Part shown: positions 1 to 8,579 of the stretch, one piece after another | Position numbering within the stretch: position 1 is the stretch's first letter | Layout: each line of letters begins with the position of its first letter | From: Chitinophagaceae bacterium | GTDB lineage: Bacteria; Bacteroidota; Bacteroidia; Chitinophagales; Chitinophagaceae | Direction of reading: 5' to 3' | Length of the DNA stretch: 46,920 bases | Assembly (NCBI GenBank): GCA_947504605.1 | Contig: CANNJE010000007.1 | Location: 1-46,920 of the forward strand | Position numbers and translations under genes: made by a program | The notes under the pieces: model-generated | Database searches by the model: none | Told to the model about the DNA's origin: nothing | The model's input: only the letters and a program-made list of their open reading frames with translations

Positions 1-1095
1 TGGAATTTTGGCGACCCTGCATCTGGAATAAGTAATACATCCACTATTGGTAATACAAGTCATATTTATTCTACGCCTGACACATACAATGTTACACTAA
101 TAACAACTTTTGTAATAGGCCCTCCTGTTACAACCAATAAAGAGGTTGTTATTATTGGTTCTACTCCATCGACTACCTGGCCAGGGCGTTGTGTTGGAGT
201 TGCTGACGCCATATTAACAGTAACAGCCAGCGGTAGCAATACTCCGTATTTTTATAACTGGAGTACTACTCCTGCACAAACTACTTCAACCATCAGCAAT
301 GTTGGAGCGGGTCTATATACTGTTTCAATAAGTTCTATAAATGCATGCAGCGTTTCAACTCTTTTTAGTTTAGAAAATCCTACACCCATTATTCTTAATT
401 CATCGGTTACAGATGCAAGCTGTTCATCAAATAATGGTTCTATTACAACCAATGTAAGCGGAGGAAAAACACCTTTTCAATATGTATGGTCAAATGGAGC
501 TAATACTTCTTCCATACAAAATTTGGCCGCAGGTAATTATTCTCTGCTGGTTACCGATGCTGACGGATGTAATACCAATTCAGGAAGCCTTGTTGTAAAA
601 AATCAGGTAAATACTGTTTCCGTTAATTTGGGCGCAGACTTTTCTATCTGTACCGGTCAAACTGCCGTATTAAATCCGGGAAATTTTACAAGTTACCAAT
701 GGCAGGATAATACTACCAATCCTACTTTTGTTGTATCGACAGCAGGCACTTACTTTGTAAAAATTACAAATGCAGCAGGATGTAGTGGCAGTGATACTGT
801 TAAGGTAACCGTTGATTGTACAGATATATATTTTCCCGACGCTTTTACTCCTAATAACGATACTTACAATGATGGCTTTGGTCCGTTGGGAAATTTATCT
901 GCGGTAAAAAACTATACGCTTTCTGTTTATAACCGCTACGGTCAACGCATTTTCATGAGCAACGATCCATTTAAAAAATGGGACGGTATTTATAAAGAAG
1001 ACAAGCCTAATACTGGAACATTTGTGTGGATGGCCGATTATCTGTTTAACGGGAAAAAACAATTTAGAAAAGGAATACTAACCTTAATTAGATAG
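1..1095 (+). CDS. T9SS-secreted adhesin-like protein with PKD, SprB repeat and gliding-motility C-terminal domain (5' partial)
   Basis: The reading frame is open from base 1, so the start lies outside the window; 364 codons are visible. Residues 1-40 look like the end of a PKD domain (WNFGDP near the start, then a DTYNVTL strand). Around residues 139-190 there is a SprB-type repeat (CSSNNGSI, YVWSNGA, GNYSLLVTDADGC). A second Ig-like segment follows (YQWQDN, GTYFVKITN, AAGCSGSDT). The last ~90 residues, from CTDIYFPDAFTPNND through VYNRYGQRIF to KGILTLIR, match the gliding-motility-associated C-terminal domain, a type B sorting signal recognised by the type IX secretion system. Such proteins are exported across the outer membrane and released or attached to the surface, often as adhesins. 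An apparent TTG start at 523 is internal and should not be used. A strong hairpin terminator follows at once. Confidence 0.9.
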   Translation, partial: WNFGDPASGISNTSTIGNTSHIYSTPDTYNVTLITTFVIGPPVTTNKEVVIIGSTPSTTWPGRCVGVADAILTVTASGSNTPYFYNWSTTPAQTTSTISNVGAGLYTVSISSINACSVSTLFSLENPTPIILNSSVTDASCSSNNGSITTNVSGGKTPFQYVWSNGANTSSIQNLAAGNYSLLVTDADGCNTNSGSLVVKNQVNTVSVNLGADFSICTGQTAVLNPGNFTSYQWQDNTTNPTFVVSTAGTYFVKITNAAGCSGSDTVKVTVDCTDIYFPDAFTPNNDTYNDGFGPLGNLSAVKNYTLSVYNRYGQRIFMSNDPFKKWDGIYKEDKPNTGTFVWMADYLFNGKKQFRKGILTLIR

Positions 1096-1100
1096 AATAA

Positions 1101-1128
1101 AAAAGTGCAAACAGTTGTTTGCACTTTT
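1101..1128. terminator. Bidirectional hairpin terminator between T9SS substrate gene and lysS
   Basis: A 12-bp perfect stem (AAAAGTGCAAAC / GTTTGCACTTTT) with the 4-base loop AGTT, flanked by A and T runs, sits between two convergent genes. It can serve as an intrinsic terminator in both directions. Confidence 0.85.
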
Positions 1129-1152
1129 TTTATAAACTCCTTTATGATTTTA

Positions 1153-2676
1153 CTAATCCAAATTTTCCGGACGCATCATTGGAAAAAACAACACATCTTG
1201 AATAGAATGTTGATTGGTTAACAACATCGCAATTCTGTCTATCCCAAAACCAATACCACTGGTTGGCGGCATTCCATACTCCAATGCTCTTAAGAAATCA
1301 TAATCGATAAACATAGCTTCGTCATCGCCACGTTCCATCAATTTTGTTTGCTCTTCAAAACGTTCTCTTTGTTCTAGTGGATCGTTTAACTCACTATAGG
1401 CATTGGCTATTTCCTTTCCGTTACACATCAATTCAAAACGCTCTACCAATCCGGGTTTGCTGCGATGCTTTTTGGTAAGCGGACTCATTTCTACCGGATA
1501 GTCGGTAATAAATGTTGGTTGAATATAATTCCCTTCGCATTTAGATCCGAATATTTCGTCAATCAGTTTGCCCTTTCCCCATTTTTCATCTGCATGAATT
1601 TTTAATTCTTTACAAACATTTCTGATGCCATCTTCATCCATTTCACTGATATCAAAACCTGTAAATTCTTTGATAGAATCATACATGGTAATTCTTTTGT
1701 AAGGCGCTTTAAAATCAATTTCATTTTCTCCAACCAATACTTTTGATACCCCATTAGTAGCAAGTGCTGCCTTCTCCAGCAATTGCTCGGTTGTTTCCAT
1801 CATCCACTCATAGTCTTTATAAGCTACGTAGAACTCAAGGACCGTAAATTCCGGATTATGGGTTCTGTCCATCCCTTCATTTCTAAAGTTTCTGCTGAAT
1901 TCATATACCCACTCAAAACCTCCTACGATGAGTCTTTTCAAATACAGTTCATTAGCAATACGCATATACATTGGTACATCTAATGCGTTGTGGTGGGTAG
2001 TAAAAGGCCTTGCAGCTGCGCCCCCCGGAATACTTTGTAATACCGGTGTATCTACTTCGAGGGCACCCCGCTCATTCAAAAACTCACGGATAGCATTAAC
2101 CATTTTGGTTCGCTTAATAAAAGTTTCTTTCACCCCGGGATTAACGATAAGGTCTGCATAACGCTGGCGGTACCTGAATTCAGGGTCCGTAACTTCATCA
2201 AAAGTTTCCCCTTCTTTTTCTCTAACAACCGGCAATGGTTTTAAAGATTTAGACAAAAGTGTAAATTCTTTTACATGGATAGAAGTCTCACCAGTTTTGG
2301 TTGTAAAAACATATCCTTTTATACCAATGATATCTCCAAGATCCAATAGTTTCTTCCAAACATTTTGATATAGACTTTTATCTTCACCAGGACAGATATC
2401 GTCCTGCTTTATATAAAACTGAATTTTACCAACCGCATCCTGCAATACTGCAAAGTTTGCTTTCCCCATATCCCTTACACTCATGATACGACCCGCAATA
2501 CAGACATCGGCAAAATCCTGCTTATTTTCTTCACCCTTATAATTTTCCTTAATGTAGGATGATGATGTATTTACAGGATACAAAGCTGCCGGATAAGCAT
2601 CAATGCCCATTTTATTCAACTCCTGAAGTTTTTCTCTGCGGATAAGTTCCTGCTCAGATAAATTTTGTGTACTCAT
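1153..2676 (-). CDS. lysS: Lysine--tRNA ligase, class II
   Basis: Charges tRNA-Lys with lysine in the cytosol using ATP. The 507-residue length matches bacterial class II LysRS (about 500). The N-terminal OB-fold that binds the anticodon spans about residues 55-150 ([17 protein letters not shown]). The class II catalytic core follows: motif 2 at about 263-280 ([15 protein letters not shown]) and motif 3 at about 473-485 ([13 protein letters not shown]). The start is the first ATG after a good TACCTTTG promoter element; the leader is AT-rich without a Shine-Dalgarno sequence, as usual in this phylum. It is transcribed alone, convergent with the upstream-window gene and divergent from the DUF4197 gene. 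Confidence 0.97.
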   Translation of the reverse strand: MSTQNLSEQELIRREKLQELNKMGIDAYPAALYPVNTSSSYIKENYKGEENKQDFADVCIAGRIMSVRDMGKANFAVLQDAVGKIQFYIKQDDICPGEDKSLYQNVWKKLLDLGDIIGIKGYVFTTKTGETSIHVKEFTLLSKSLKPLPVVREKEGETFDEVTDPEFRYRQRYADLIVNPGVKETFIKRTKMVNAIREFLNERGALEVDTPVLQSIPGGAAARPFTTHHNALDVPMYMRIANELYLKRLIVGGFEWVYEFSRNFRNEGMDRTHNPEFTVLEFYVAYKDYEWMMETTEQLLEKAALATNGVSKVLVGENEIDFKAPYKRITMYDSIKEFTGFDISEMDEDGIRNVCKELKIHADEKWGKGKLIDEIFGSKCEGNYIQPTFITDYPVEMSPLTKKHRSKPGLVERFELMCNGKEIANAYSELNDPLEQRERFEEQTKLMERGDDEAMFIDYDFLRALEYGMPPTSGIGFGIDRIAMLLTNQHSIQDVLFFPMMRPENLD

Positions 2677-2694
2677 ATTTTTTTAATTCGGCTG

Positions 2695-2725
2695 CAAAGG
2701 TAAATGTTGTGCAGCAGGCAACCAA
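2695..2725 (-). promoter_or_regulatory. Bacteroidota-type promoter for lysS
   Basis: On the minus strand TACCTTTG at 2695-2702 fits the -7 consensus TAnnTTTG and is followed by CAGC. TTG triplets at 2719-2721 and 2723-2725 lie 16 and 20 bases upstream, in the range of the -33 element. It sits about 20 bases before the lysS ATG. Confidence 0.5.
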
Positions 2726-2817
2726 GCCTATATAAAAAGCATCTTTCAATTAGTAAGTGATTGTTTTCAACAATAAATTGGCAAAATAGTTGCAGTGCTA
2801 AATCAAAAGATTTAATC

Positions 2818-3522
2818 ATGCGCAAATTATTTACCCTTTTAGCCCTTACAGCTAGCTTTAGCTCTTGTGATGTTTTAAGTAATTTGCCTGCCACAACAGG
2901 ACTTGGAGGCATTACACAACAGGAAGCTGCAACCGGAATAAAAGAGGCTTTGGGGCAAGGCCTCGCCAAATCTGTATTACAGTTAAATACAGTAGATGGA
3001 TTTTTTAAAGATGCGGCTTATAAAATATTGCTTCCTCCGGATGCAAAAAAAATTGAGAACACTTTAAGAACGCTAGGTTTTAACAATATAGTAGATAAAG
3101 CCATTTTGCAGATAAATCGTGGCGCAGAAGATGCAGCAGGATATGCAAAACCTATTTTTATAGATGCCATCAAAAATATGACCTTGCAGGATGCTATTGG
3201 GCTTGTTAAAAATGGTGACAGCAGCGCCACCCATTTTTTTAGAGTAAAAACTACCGATAAATTAACGGCAGCATTTAACCCTGTTATTAAGGCATCATTA
3301 GATAAAGTAGATGCCACAAAGTATTATGGCGACCTCGTAAACAAATACAATAACCTTCCAACCACTTTTAAAAAGGTTAACCCTGACCTGTCTGCCTTTG
3401 TTACAGAAAGGGCTACCAATGCTATGTTTGATCTAATTGCAAAGGAAGAGGTAAATATCAGGACCAATTTTAATGCAAGATCAACAGATATTTTGAAAAA
3501 GGTTTTTGGTCAAAAATTTTAA
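2818..3522 (+). CDS. DUF4197 domain lipoprotein
   Basis: A 234-residue protein. The N-terminus MRKLFTLLALTASFSSC is a signal peptide with a lipobox-like end, so Cys17 is probably lipidated and the protein anchored in the envelope. The rest is helical and fits DUF4197 (ITQQEAATGIKEALGQGL near the start, repeated GDLVNKYNN and helical segments, and VFGQKF at the C-terminus). The biochemical role of the family is unknown to me. I chose ATG 2818 because the longer frame from TTG 2761 would bury the signal peptide. It is divergent from lysS, and its stop overlaps the stop of the convergent patatin gene by four bases. Confidence 0.85.
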   Translation: MRKLFTLLALTASFSSCDVLSNLPATTGLGGITQQEAATGIKEALGQGLAKSVLQLNTVDGFFKDAAYKILLPPDAKKIENTLRTLGFNNIVDKAILQINRGAEDAAGYAKPIFIDAIKNMTLQDAIGLVKNGDSSATHFFRVKTTDKLTAAFNPVIKASLDKVDATKYYGDLVNKYNNLPTTFKKVNPDLSAFVTERATNAMFDLIAKEEVNIRTNFNARSTDILKKVFGQKF

Positions 3523-4565
3523 TAATTCTTTTCCTCAAAAAAATAATTAGCCGCTTTTACTCCATTTTCATAGAGGAGCAGTTTATCCTCCTCTTTTGTT
3601 TTTTTTATCTTAGAAGAAATATTACCCTGACTTACATAAATTGTTCTGCCCTTTTCGTTCTCTAAGCCAGGATATTTTCTGCTTAAGGTCTCCATTAAGA
3701 GATTGGAAAAGGCAGAAAGATATTCTGATAATTTATTGATGTCGTATGCTGGTATGATGTTACTGTTATTATATAAAGAATCTATCTGCTGAGGCCTTTC
3801 AAGTTTAATGCCGATGGTTTGAGTATTAAATTTAAGTTTATTACAAAATAAAGGATTAGAACTATTGTCTTCGCAGGTATCAAAAATACTGATAGGATAA
3901 TTACTTAACATCCCTCCATCTACATAATAATTTACAAAAGAAAGTGTATCTGCTTTTTTAATTTTATTAAGCTGGTTGTCTAAGGCTACCGGTTCAAAGT
4001 ACAAAGGAACTCCGCTACTGATTCTTGTTGCAAGTGCAATTGGCATTGATGGAGTGTGGATATAAGAAAATATTTCGAGCCGTTGCTTACTTAGGTTGGT
4101 CCCAGTGCAGTAAAAGTCTTTATAGAAACTATCTTTTAAATGGAGTTGATGCAATTGTTCGAATGTGAGAAATGGATTTCCGGTTTTATATGCTACAATA
4201 TCCTGCATCCATTTTTCAAAGACCTTACCTTTATAAATTCCAAAATCATTTCTAAACCTTCTGTATTTACCAACAATACCTCCTTTGCCATCATTAAATC
4301 TTTGTACAGGAAGTTCCATCATTACACTGTCTATTTCATTTACAGAATAACCGATACTTATCATCATACCGGCAATAGAGCCTGCTGATGTCCCTCCTAC
4401 ATTTTCAATTTGCTGTAAAATACCCTTCGCCTCCAATACACTAAATACTCCTGCATAAGCAAGCCCACGAACGCCGCCGCCTTCAAGAACCAAATTTTTA
4501 TACTCATATTTTTTTTGGGCAAAACAAAGGGAGGGTAGCAGTATTAAAAAAATCAACTGTTTCAT
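3519..4565 (-). CDS. Patatin-like phospholipase
   Basis: A 348-residue patatin-family lipid acyl hydrolase with a cleavable signal peptide (cleavage probably after LCFA, residue ~16). The oxyanion-hole glycine motif is GGGVRG at 29-34; the nucleophile elbow GTSAG puts Ser60 at the active site; the second dyad residue is Asp216 in YVDGGMLSNYP. All parts of the Ser-Asp dyad are present, so it should be active on phospholipids or other acyl esters in the periplasm or outside. It lacks the POTRA/outer-membrane barrel extension seen in some patatin-family outer-membrane proteins. It is a single gene; its stop overlaps that of the DUF4197 gene on the other strand. Natural substrate cannot be read from the sequence. 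Confidence 0.9.
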   Translation of the reverse strand: MKQLIFLILLPSLCFAQKKYEYKNLVLEGGGVRGLAYAGVFSVLEAKGILQQIENVGGTSAGSIAGMMISIGYSVNEIDSVMMELPVQRFNDGKGGIVGKYRRFRNDFGIYKGKVFEKWMQDIVAYKTGNPFLTFEQLHQLHLKDSFYKDFYCTGTNLSKQRLEIFSYIHTPSMPIALATRISSGVPLYFEPVALDNQLNKIKKADTLSFVNYYVDGGMLSNYPISIFDTCEDNSSNPLFCNKLKFNTQTIGIKLERPQQIDSLYNNSNIIPAYDINKLSEYLSAFSNLLMETLSRKYPGLENEKGRTIYVSQGNISSKIKKTKEEDKLLLYENGVKAANYFFEEKNY

Positions 4566-4636
4566 AGAGCAAATTTAAATTATTGTTCCATGATCAAAAG
4601 TTAAAGGATTATTTATTTTTAATCATTAAAAGGTTA

Positions 4637-5518
4637 TTAGTTTAATGCCAGCAATACCTGCCACGCTTCCTCTACTTTAGCCTGGTTAAGCAATTGTTTT
4701 GCATAATTATGTAGCTCTACCTCCATATCTTCAGGATTAATAGAAAAGTACTGAATAATATTTTTAAGTTTATCGTCATTGAAAGCCGGATCTACCAATG
4801 GCAGTTCATTCACATTGGCTAATTGTGCCAAATTATTTGCAGTAAGTATTTTGCTGTTTTTAACAGCTGTTGGTAAACTATCAATCCCTATACCTAATTG
4901 TGTATTAGGTTTTGCTACCTTAAACAAATTGGTTTCATCAACTTTACAATACCAATCTCCACCTAATCTTGCCACATGATGCAGCTTTGCCTGATCTATC
5001 TTTCCATTTTCGTCAATAATATCGTCGTCAATATGCATACAAAGTACTTCACAAATAATCAAATTTCCTGCGCCCCCTTCTGTACCTAATGGTTTTATTT
5101 CATTTACCCTGCACTCCAGCTTTATCTTGCTTTCTTTTACCATTGGAGGTTTTACCATCGTTGCTTTTTCTTCTGTAAATCCTGCCTTCAAAAATTCATT
5201 GGTTCCTTTGGGATAATCGCAGCTTGAAAGTGAAACCTGTTGAACCATATCGTAATCAACGATATTAATAACAACTTCCTTTATTTCTTCAACATTATCG
5301 AGTGTATGTTTGGTGCTATTATCTCTTACCCGCCTGGCTGGAGAAAAAATTAAAATGGGAGGATTACTACTAAACAAATTAAAAAAGCTAAAAGGAGAGA
5401 GGTTTACATTTCCTTCTTTATCAATTGTAGATGCAAAACAAATTGGCCTTGGGGCAATCGCATGCTGCAAATAGTTTTGAACATCGGCGGCGGAGAGGTC
5501 TTTTAATTTGAGAAGCAT
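4637..5518 (-). CDS. Flavin reductase family protein (FMN-binding split barrel)
   Basis: A 293-residue protein. The first ~190 residues fit the flavin-reductase-like split beta-barrel (PRPICFASTIDKEGNVNLSPFSFFN and NPPILIFSPARR are typical FMN-binding segments). The remaining ~100 residues form a helical tail, as in Bacteroidota members. The gene starts 36 bases after the end of the fumarylacetoacetase-family gene on the same strand, so they are probably co-transcribed. In related bacteria this pair often travels with homogentisate dioxygenase and 4-hydroxyphenylpyruvate dioxygenase, which suggests aromatic amino-acid breakdown, but those partners are not in this window. No signal peptide; cytosolic. 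Its electron acceptor is not known from sequence. Confidence 0.85.
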   Translation of the reverse strand: MLLKLKDLSAADVQNYLQHAIAPRPICFASTIDKEGNVNLSPFSFFNLFSSNPPILIFSPARRVRDNSTKHTLDNVEEIKEVVINIVDYDMVQQVSLSSCDYPKGTNEFLKAGFTEEKATMVKPPMVKESKIKLECRVNEIKPLGTEGGAGNLIICEVLCMHIDDDIIDENGKIDQAKLHHVARLGGDWYCKVDETNLFKVAKPNTQLGIGIDSLPTAVKNSKILTANNLAQLANVNELPLVDPAFNDDKLKNIIQYFSINPEDMEVELHNYAKQLLNQAKVEEAWQVLLALN

Positions 5519-5554
5519 AACTTGTTGGTTAAAATTATTATTTATTGGTAGGTA

Positions 5555-6568
5555 TTATGGGTTAATTTTTTTTAAGGCCAACAGGCTTAAATCACTTCCT
5601 TCTTTAACAATCGTATTACTTAATTTTCCAAGACCATCAATCTCCATTTCTACCACATCGCCTGCCTGCAGCCATTGCTCGGTATAGTTAGGGTCATTTA
5701 ATTTACCTGTTCCGTTTAGTTCCAAAAAACAACCCGTGCCAACTGTGCCGCTACCGATTACATCTCCCGGATAAAGGTTTACACCATAACTGCAACGCTC
5801 CAAAATTTCTGCAAAAGTCCAGTCCATTTCACTCACATTGCCCTGGCTTACCTGAATACCATTTACACTGCATTTCATGCCCAAGTTCCATGATTTGCCT
5901 GTGTGGTTTTCCTTACAAGACACTTCAAATTGTTCCAGTTCATCCAATGTTACCAGCATTGGTCCAATACAGGTAGCAAAATCCTTTCCTTTGGCTGGCC
6001 CAAGGTTTAACAACATTTCTTCCATCTGCAATTTTCTTGCACTCATATCATTCATAATCATAAGGCCTCCTATGTACTCATCTGCATCGGCAGCTTTGAT
6101 ATTTCTGCATGGCCTGTTAACGACTATCGCGACTTCAAGCTCAAAATCCAGTTTCTCAAAATGATCTGGCATACAATATACATCTCCAGGCCCCTGAATA
6201 CTATTATGATTGGTAAAATAGAAAATAGGGTAATGGTCAAATTCGGGTATCATTTCTACTTTTCTATTTCGCCTAGCAGCCGCAACATGCTGCCTAAATG
6301 CGTAGCCGTCTCTGCAACTTGTAGGATGCGGTACCGGAGCTATAACTTCTGCCCCCTCAAATGACGCTGCCATTACATTACGAACCAACCCTTCTTTTAT
6401 TCTTTGTTCTACCGCTTTTGCTAGTGGCATCACATCATCCCAGTAGTTTAAAAACATTGCCATACTCACGGGTAAGTCGGGATGAAGCATCTCTGTATCA
6501 TATAACATCCCATCTACCATTAACGCCAACTGGGGATGATCGTTTTTTAAATAGGTAACAAGTTTCAT
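5555..6568 (-). CDS. Fumarylacetoacetate hydrolase family protein
   Basis: A 337-residue cytosolic hydrolase that would cleave a carbon-carbon bond of a beta-diketo acid, fumarylacetoacetate in tyrosine degradation being the prototype. The metal-binding acidic residues are visible at Asp141, Glu143 and Glu145 (DFELEVAIV) and Asp174 (MNDMSAR), followed by the family motif GPAKGKDFATCIGP at about 190-203 and GDVIGSGTVGTGC near residue 270. The length and N-terminal domain resemble true fumarylacetoacetases of bacteria rather than the shorter acylpyruvases, but the exact substrate is uncertain. Likely first gene of a two-gene operon with the flavin reductase. Confidence 0.88.
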   Translation of the reverse strand: MKLVTYLKNDHPQLALMVDGMLYDTEMLHPDLPVSMAMFLNYWDDVMPLAKAVEQRIKEGLVRNVMAASFEGAEVIAPVPHPTSCRDGYAFRQHVAAARRNRKVEMIPEFDHYPIFYFTNHNSIQGPGDVYCMPDHFEKLDFELEVAIVVNRPCRNIKAADADEYIGGLMIMNDMSARKLQMEEMLLNLGPAKGKDFATCIGPMLVTLDELEQFEVSCKENHTGKSWNLGMKCSVNGIQVSQGNVSEMDWTFAEILERCSYGVNLYPGDVIGSGTVGTGCFLELNGTGKLNDPNYTEQWLQAGDVVEMEIDGLGKLSNTIVKEGSDLSLLALKKINP

Positions 6569-6585
6569 TTGTTTATTTTAAGCAG

Positions 6586-6593
6586 CAAAAGTA
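6586..6593 (-). promoter_or_regulatory. -7 element for the fumarylacetoacetase/flavin reductase pair
   Basis: TACTTTTG on the minus strand, followed by CTGC, matches TAnnTTTG about 20 bases before the ATG. I see no clear -33 TTG at proper distance, so the call rests on the -7 box alone. Confidence 0.4.
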
Positions 6594-6711
6594 TGCAAAT
6601 AATCCTCTATGACTTTAATCGCATTCCTAGATTTAGCTAGATAAAAATAGGCATCCGAAATAGAAATAAATATATTTATCCTTAATTGTAACCGTTTATA
6701 AGAGTAATTAC

Positions 6712-6742
6712 TTTCATTTTATAAAGCAATTATTTATCTTTA
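6712..6742 (+). promoter_or_regulatory. Possible promoter for the fatty acid hydroxylase gene
   Basis: TTTC at 6712-6715 is followed after 19 bases by TATCTTTA at 6735-6742, one mismatch from TAnnTTTG, about 20 bases before ATG 6762. Confidence 0.35.
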
Positions 6743-6761
6743 TGAGTAATTCGTAAGTACA

Positions 6762-7442
6762 ATGAAATTTGAAAAAATACACAACAAGGGCCAGGCTCAG
6801 CTTTTTAAAAATCAGTACCTGGAATACCTTACTAAAACACATCCTCTAGTAATATGGGGAATTTATTCGCCGATATTACTTTATTTCCCGTTTTATGCAA
6901 TTAATAACTTGTCGCTTTCGGGGGTAAACGTATTGGTAATTTTTATTGGCGGAATGTTTTTCTGGAGTTTTACAGAATATATATTACACCGCTTTCTTTT
7001 TCACCATCACCCTGAAACAGAAAAAGGAAAACGAATAAATTATGTATTACACGGCAACCATCACGAATATCCAAGAGATAAAGAAAGGTTGTTTATGCCA
7101 GCTGTGCCTAGCCTTATCATAGCTTCGATATTTTTCCTGCTTTTTTATACTGTTTTAGGAAGTAAAGCTTTCCCATTTTTTCCGGGATTTATGTTGGGCT
7201 ATCTTATTTATGGAAGTATGCACTATGCGATACATGCAATGAATCCTCCTTTTAAATGGATGAAAGGACTTTGGAGAAATCACCACCTTCACCATTACAA
7301 AGAAAATGATTTAGGGTTTGGGGTAAGCAGTACTTTATGGGATCATGTATTTGGTACTATGTTCGATCTTAAAAAAGAAAAAGACAATAAAGCAGAAATT
7401 CAGAAACTAATGTACGTATCAAGTCCTAATAAAGAAGCATAA
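6762..7442 (+). CDS. Sterol desaturase/fatty acid hydroxylase family membrane protein
   Basis: A 226-residue integral membrane di-iron oxygenase. It has several membrane segments (about 30-50, 55-72, 115-135, 138-152) and the full set of histidine clusters: HRFLFHHH at 76-83, HGNHH at 97-101, HYAIH at 154-158, HHLHH at 174-178, and a late His195 in WDHVFGT. The layout is like the fatty acid 2-hydroxylase (FA2H/Scs7) branch without the cytochrome b5 domain. In sphingolipid-making Bacteroidota the amide-linked fatty acid is often 2-hydroxylated, so that role is plausible but inferred. Stands alone on the plus strand between two minus-strand groups; its stop is 12 bases from the stop of the convergent hypothetical gene. 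Confidence 0.88.
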   Translation: MKFEKIHNKGQAQLFKNQYLEYLTKTHPLVIWGIYSPILLYFPFYAINNLSLSGVNVLVIFIGGMFFWSFTEYILHRFLFHHHPETEKGKRINYVLHGNHHEYPRDKERLFMPAVPSLIIASIFFLLFYTVLGSKAFPFFPGFMLGYLIYGSMHYAIHAMNPPFKWMKGLWRNHHLHHYKENDLGFGVSSTLWDHVFGTMFDLKKEKDNKAEIQKLMYVSSPNKEA

Positions 7443-7454
7443 GTCTTTTTATAA

Positions 7455-7778
7455 CTACCACTTTTCTTCCTCACTCATCCTGTTTTCATCCCGTCTACTT
7501 GCTTGCCGGGATTTTATTTTTTGCAACTGCCTTTCTATGATCATTGCAGCAATTGTATCGCCCGAATTGATATCAGGATGAAATGACAACAGAGATTTAA
7601 GTTTTTTTTCATCAATATCTATTCTATAAAGCAATGATACCAGCCTCTCGAAATCATGAATGATCAAATCATTTATATATGCAGACAATTCCTCTGACAA
7701 CCTTTTATCCTTTACAGCAACTTCGTCAGTTGCAGCAAATACAATATTAATAATATTATGGTCTAGCTTGTCTTTCAT
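7455..7778 (-). CDS. Conserved-looking small hypothetical protein
   Basis: A 107-residue protein that I do not recognise by name. It is charged, mostly helical, with no signal peptide or membrane segment; the C-terminus is rich in Arg/Glu (SRRDENRMSEEEKW). It begins 27 bases after the TIGR02757 gene ends, on the same strand, and is therefore probably the last gene of the operon that starts with the cystathionine gamma-synthase-family gene. Its acidic N-terminal half with VSLLYRIDIDEKKLKSLL suggests a small helical bundle. Such proteins occur beside TIGR02757 genes in this phylum, but I cannot assign a function. Confidence 0.65.
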   Translation of the reverse strand: MKDKLDHNIINIVFAATDEVAVKDKRLSEELSAYINDLIIHDFERLVSLLYRIDIDEKKLKSLLSFHPDINSGDTIAAMIIERQLQKIKSRQASRRDENRMSEEEKW

Positions 7779-7805
7779 TTATATTTATCTACATGCTAAA
7801 GTTAC

Positions 7806-8579
7806 TTAGAATTTTTCCAGTACTCCCAATGCAAATAGGGCAAAATCATATCTGGCAGGATCCTTTTTATTTAATTGTTTCATTTGCGCTGTTAGATCCA
7901 CGGCTGCCTGCCAATCCGTTTGCGGGCGTGTTAAAATATTAAAATGCCTTGCTACTCTTGCTACATGAACATCAAGAGGTATAATCAATTGAGATGGAGC
8001 TATTTTTTCCCAGATTCCGAAATCCACTCCACATTTATCTTTTCTCACCATCCAACGTAAATACATATTAATACGTTTACAAGCAGACTTTTTATTTGGG
8101 CATGCAATATGTTTTAATGTTCTGCTCGGAACGTCAGGCAAAGAAAAAAAATACTGATAAAATCCATTTAAAGCATTTTCAATATTAGTATCATTTTTTT
8201 TCATCCATTGTGTAAAAGCCGTTTCCAAAGATGAATGAAGCGTATAGTGCATGTGAAAAAACTGGATAAAATACAACAGATCAGTTGCATTAAAAGTGCG
8301 GTGTTTGAAAGAAAGTAACTTTTTCAAATCTTCATCTGTATGATTCAGGCAAAAATCATGCGGGGCATTATTCATCAAAGCCATCAATTCACTGGTCTTA
8401 TTAATGATGGTAGTACGATTACCCCAGGCAAAAATGGCCGCAAAAAAACCGGCTATTTCAATATCCTGCTTTTTAGTGAACCGATGTGGAATACAAATAG
8501 GATCAACTGATATAAAATCAGGCTGGTTGTATTTTTTTACTTTTTCATTTAAAAAGGCAACCAACTTTTCGTCTATCAT
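7806..8579 (-). CDS. TIGR02757 family (DUF2400) protein
   Basis: A 257-residue protein that fits TIGR02757: the N-terminal YNQPDFISVDPICIPHRF, then FFAAIFAWGNRTTIINK, and the later MYLRWMVRKDKCGVDFGIW and PLDVHVARVARHFNI. The Leu-rich helices and the LDVH-V-R segment are like the helix-hairpin-helix DNA glycosylase/endonuclease III fold, but the family has no established activity that I know of. No signal peptide. Its ATG overlaps the end of the upstream serine hydrolase gene by four bases (ATGA-type), so the two are translationally coupled. Confidence 0.87.
   Translation of the reverse strand: MIDEKLVAFLNEKVKKYNQPDFISVDPICIPHRFTKKQDIEIAGFFAAIFAWGNRTTIINKTSELMALMNNAPHDFCLNHTDEDLKKLLSFKHRTFNATDLLYFIQFFHMHYTLHSSLETAFTQWMKKNDTNIENALNGFYQYFFSLPDVPSRTLKHIACPNKKSACKRINMYLRWMVRKDKCGVDFGIWEKIAPSQLIIPLDVHVARVARHFNILTRPQTDWQAAVDLTAQMKQLNKKDPARYDFALFALGVLEKF

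Noticed and set aside
523-1095. A separate 190-residue gene starting with TTG 523
   Set aside because: The frame is open to base 1 and the protein reads through a SprB repeat across 523; it is the end of a larger gene.
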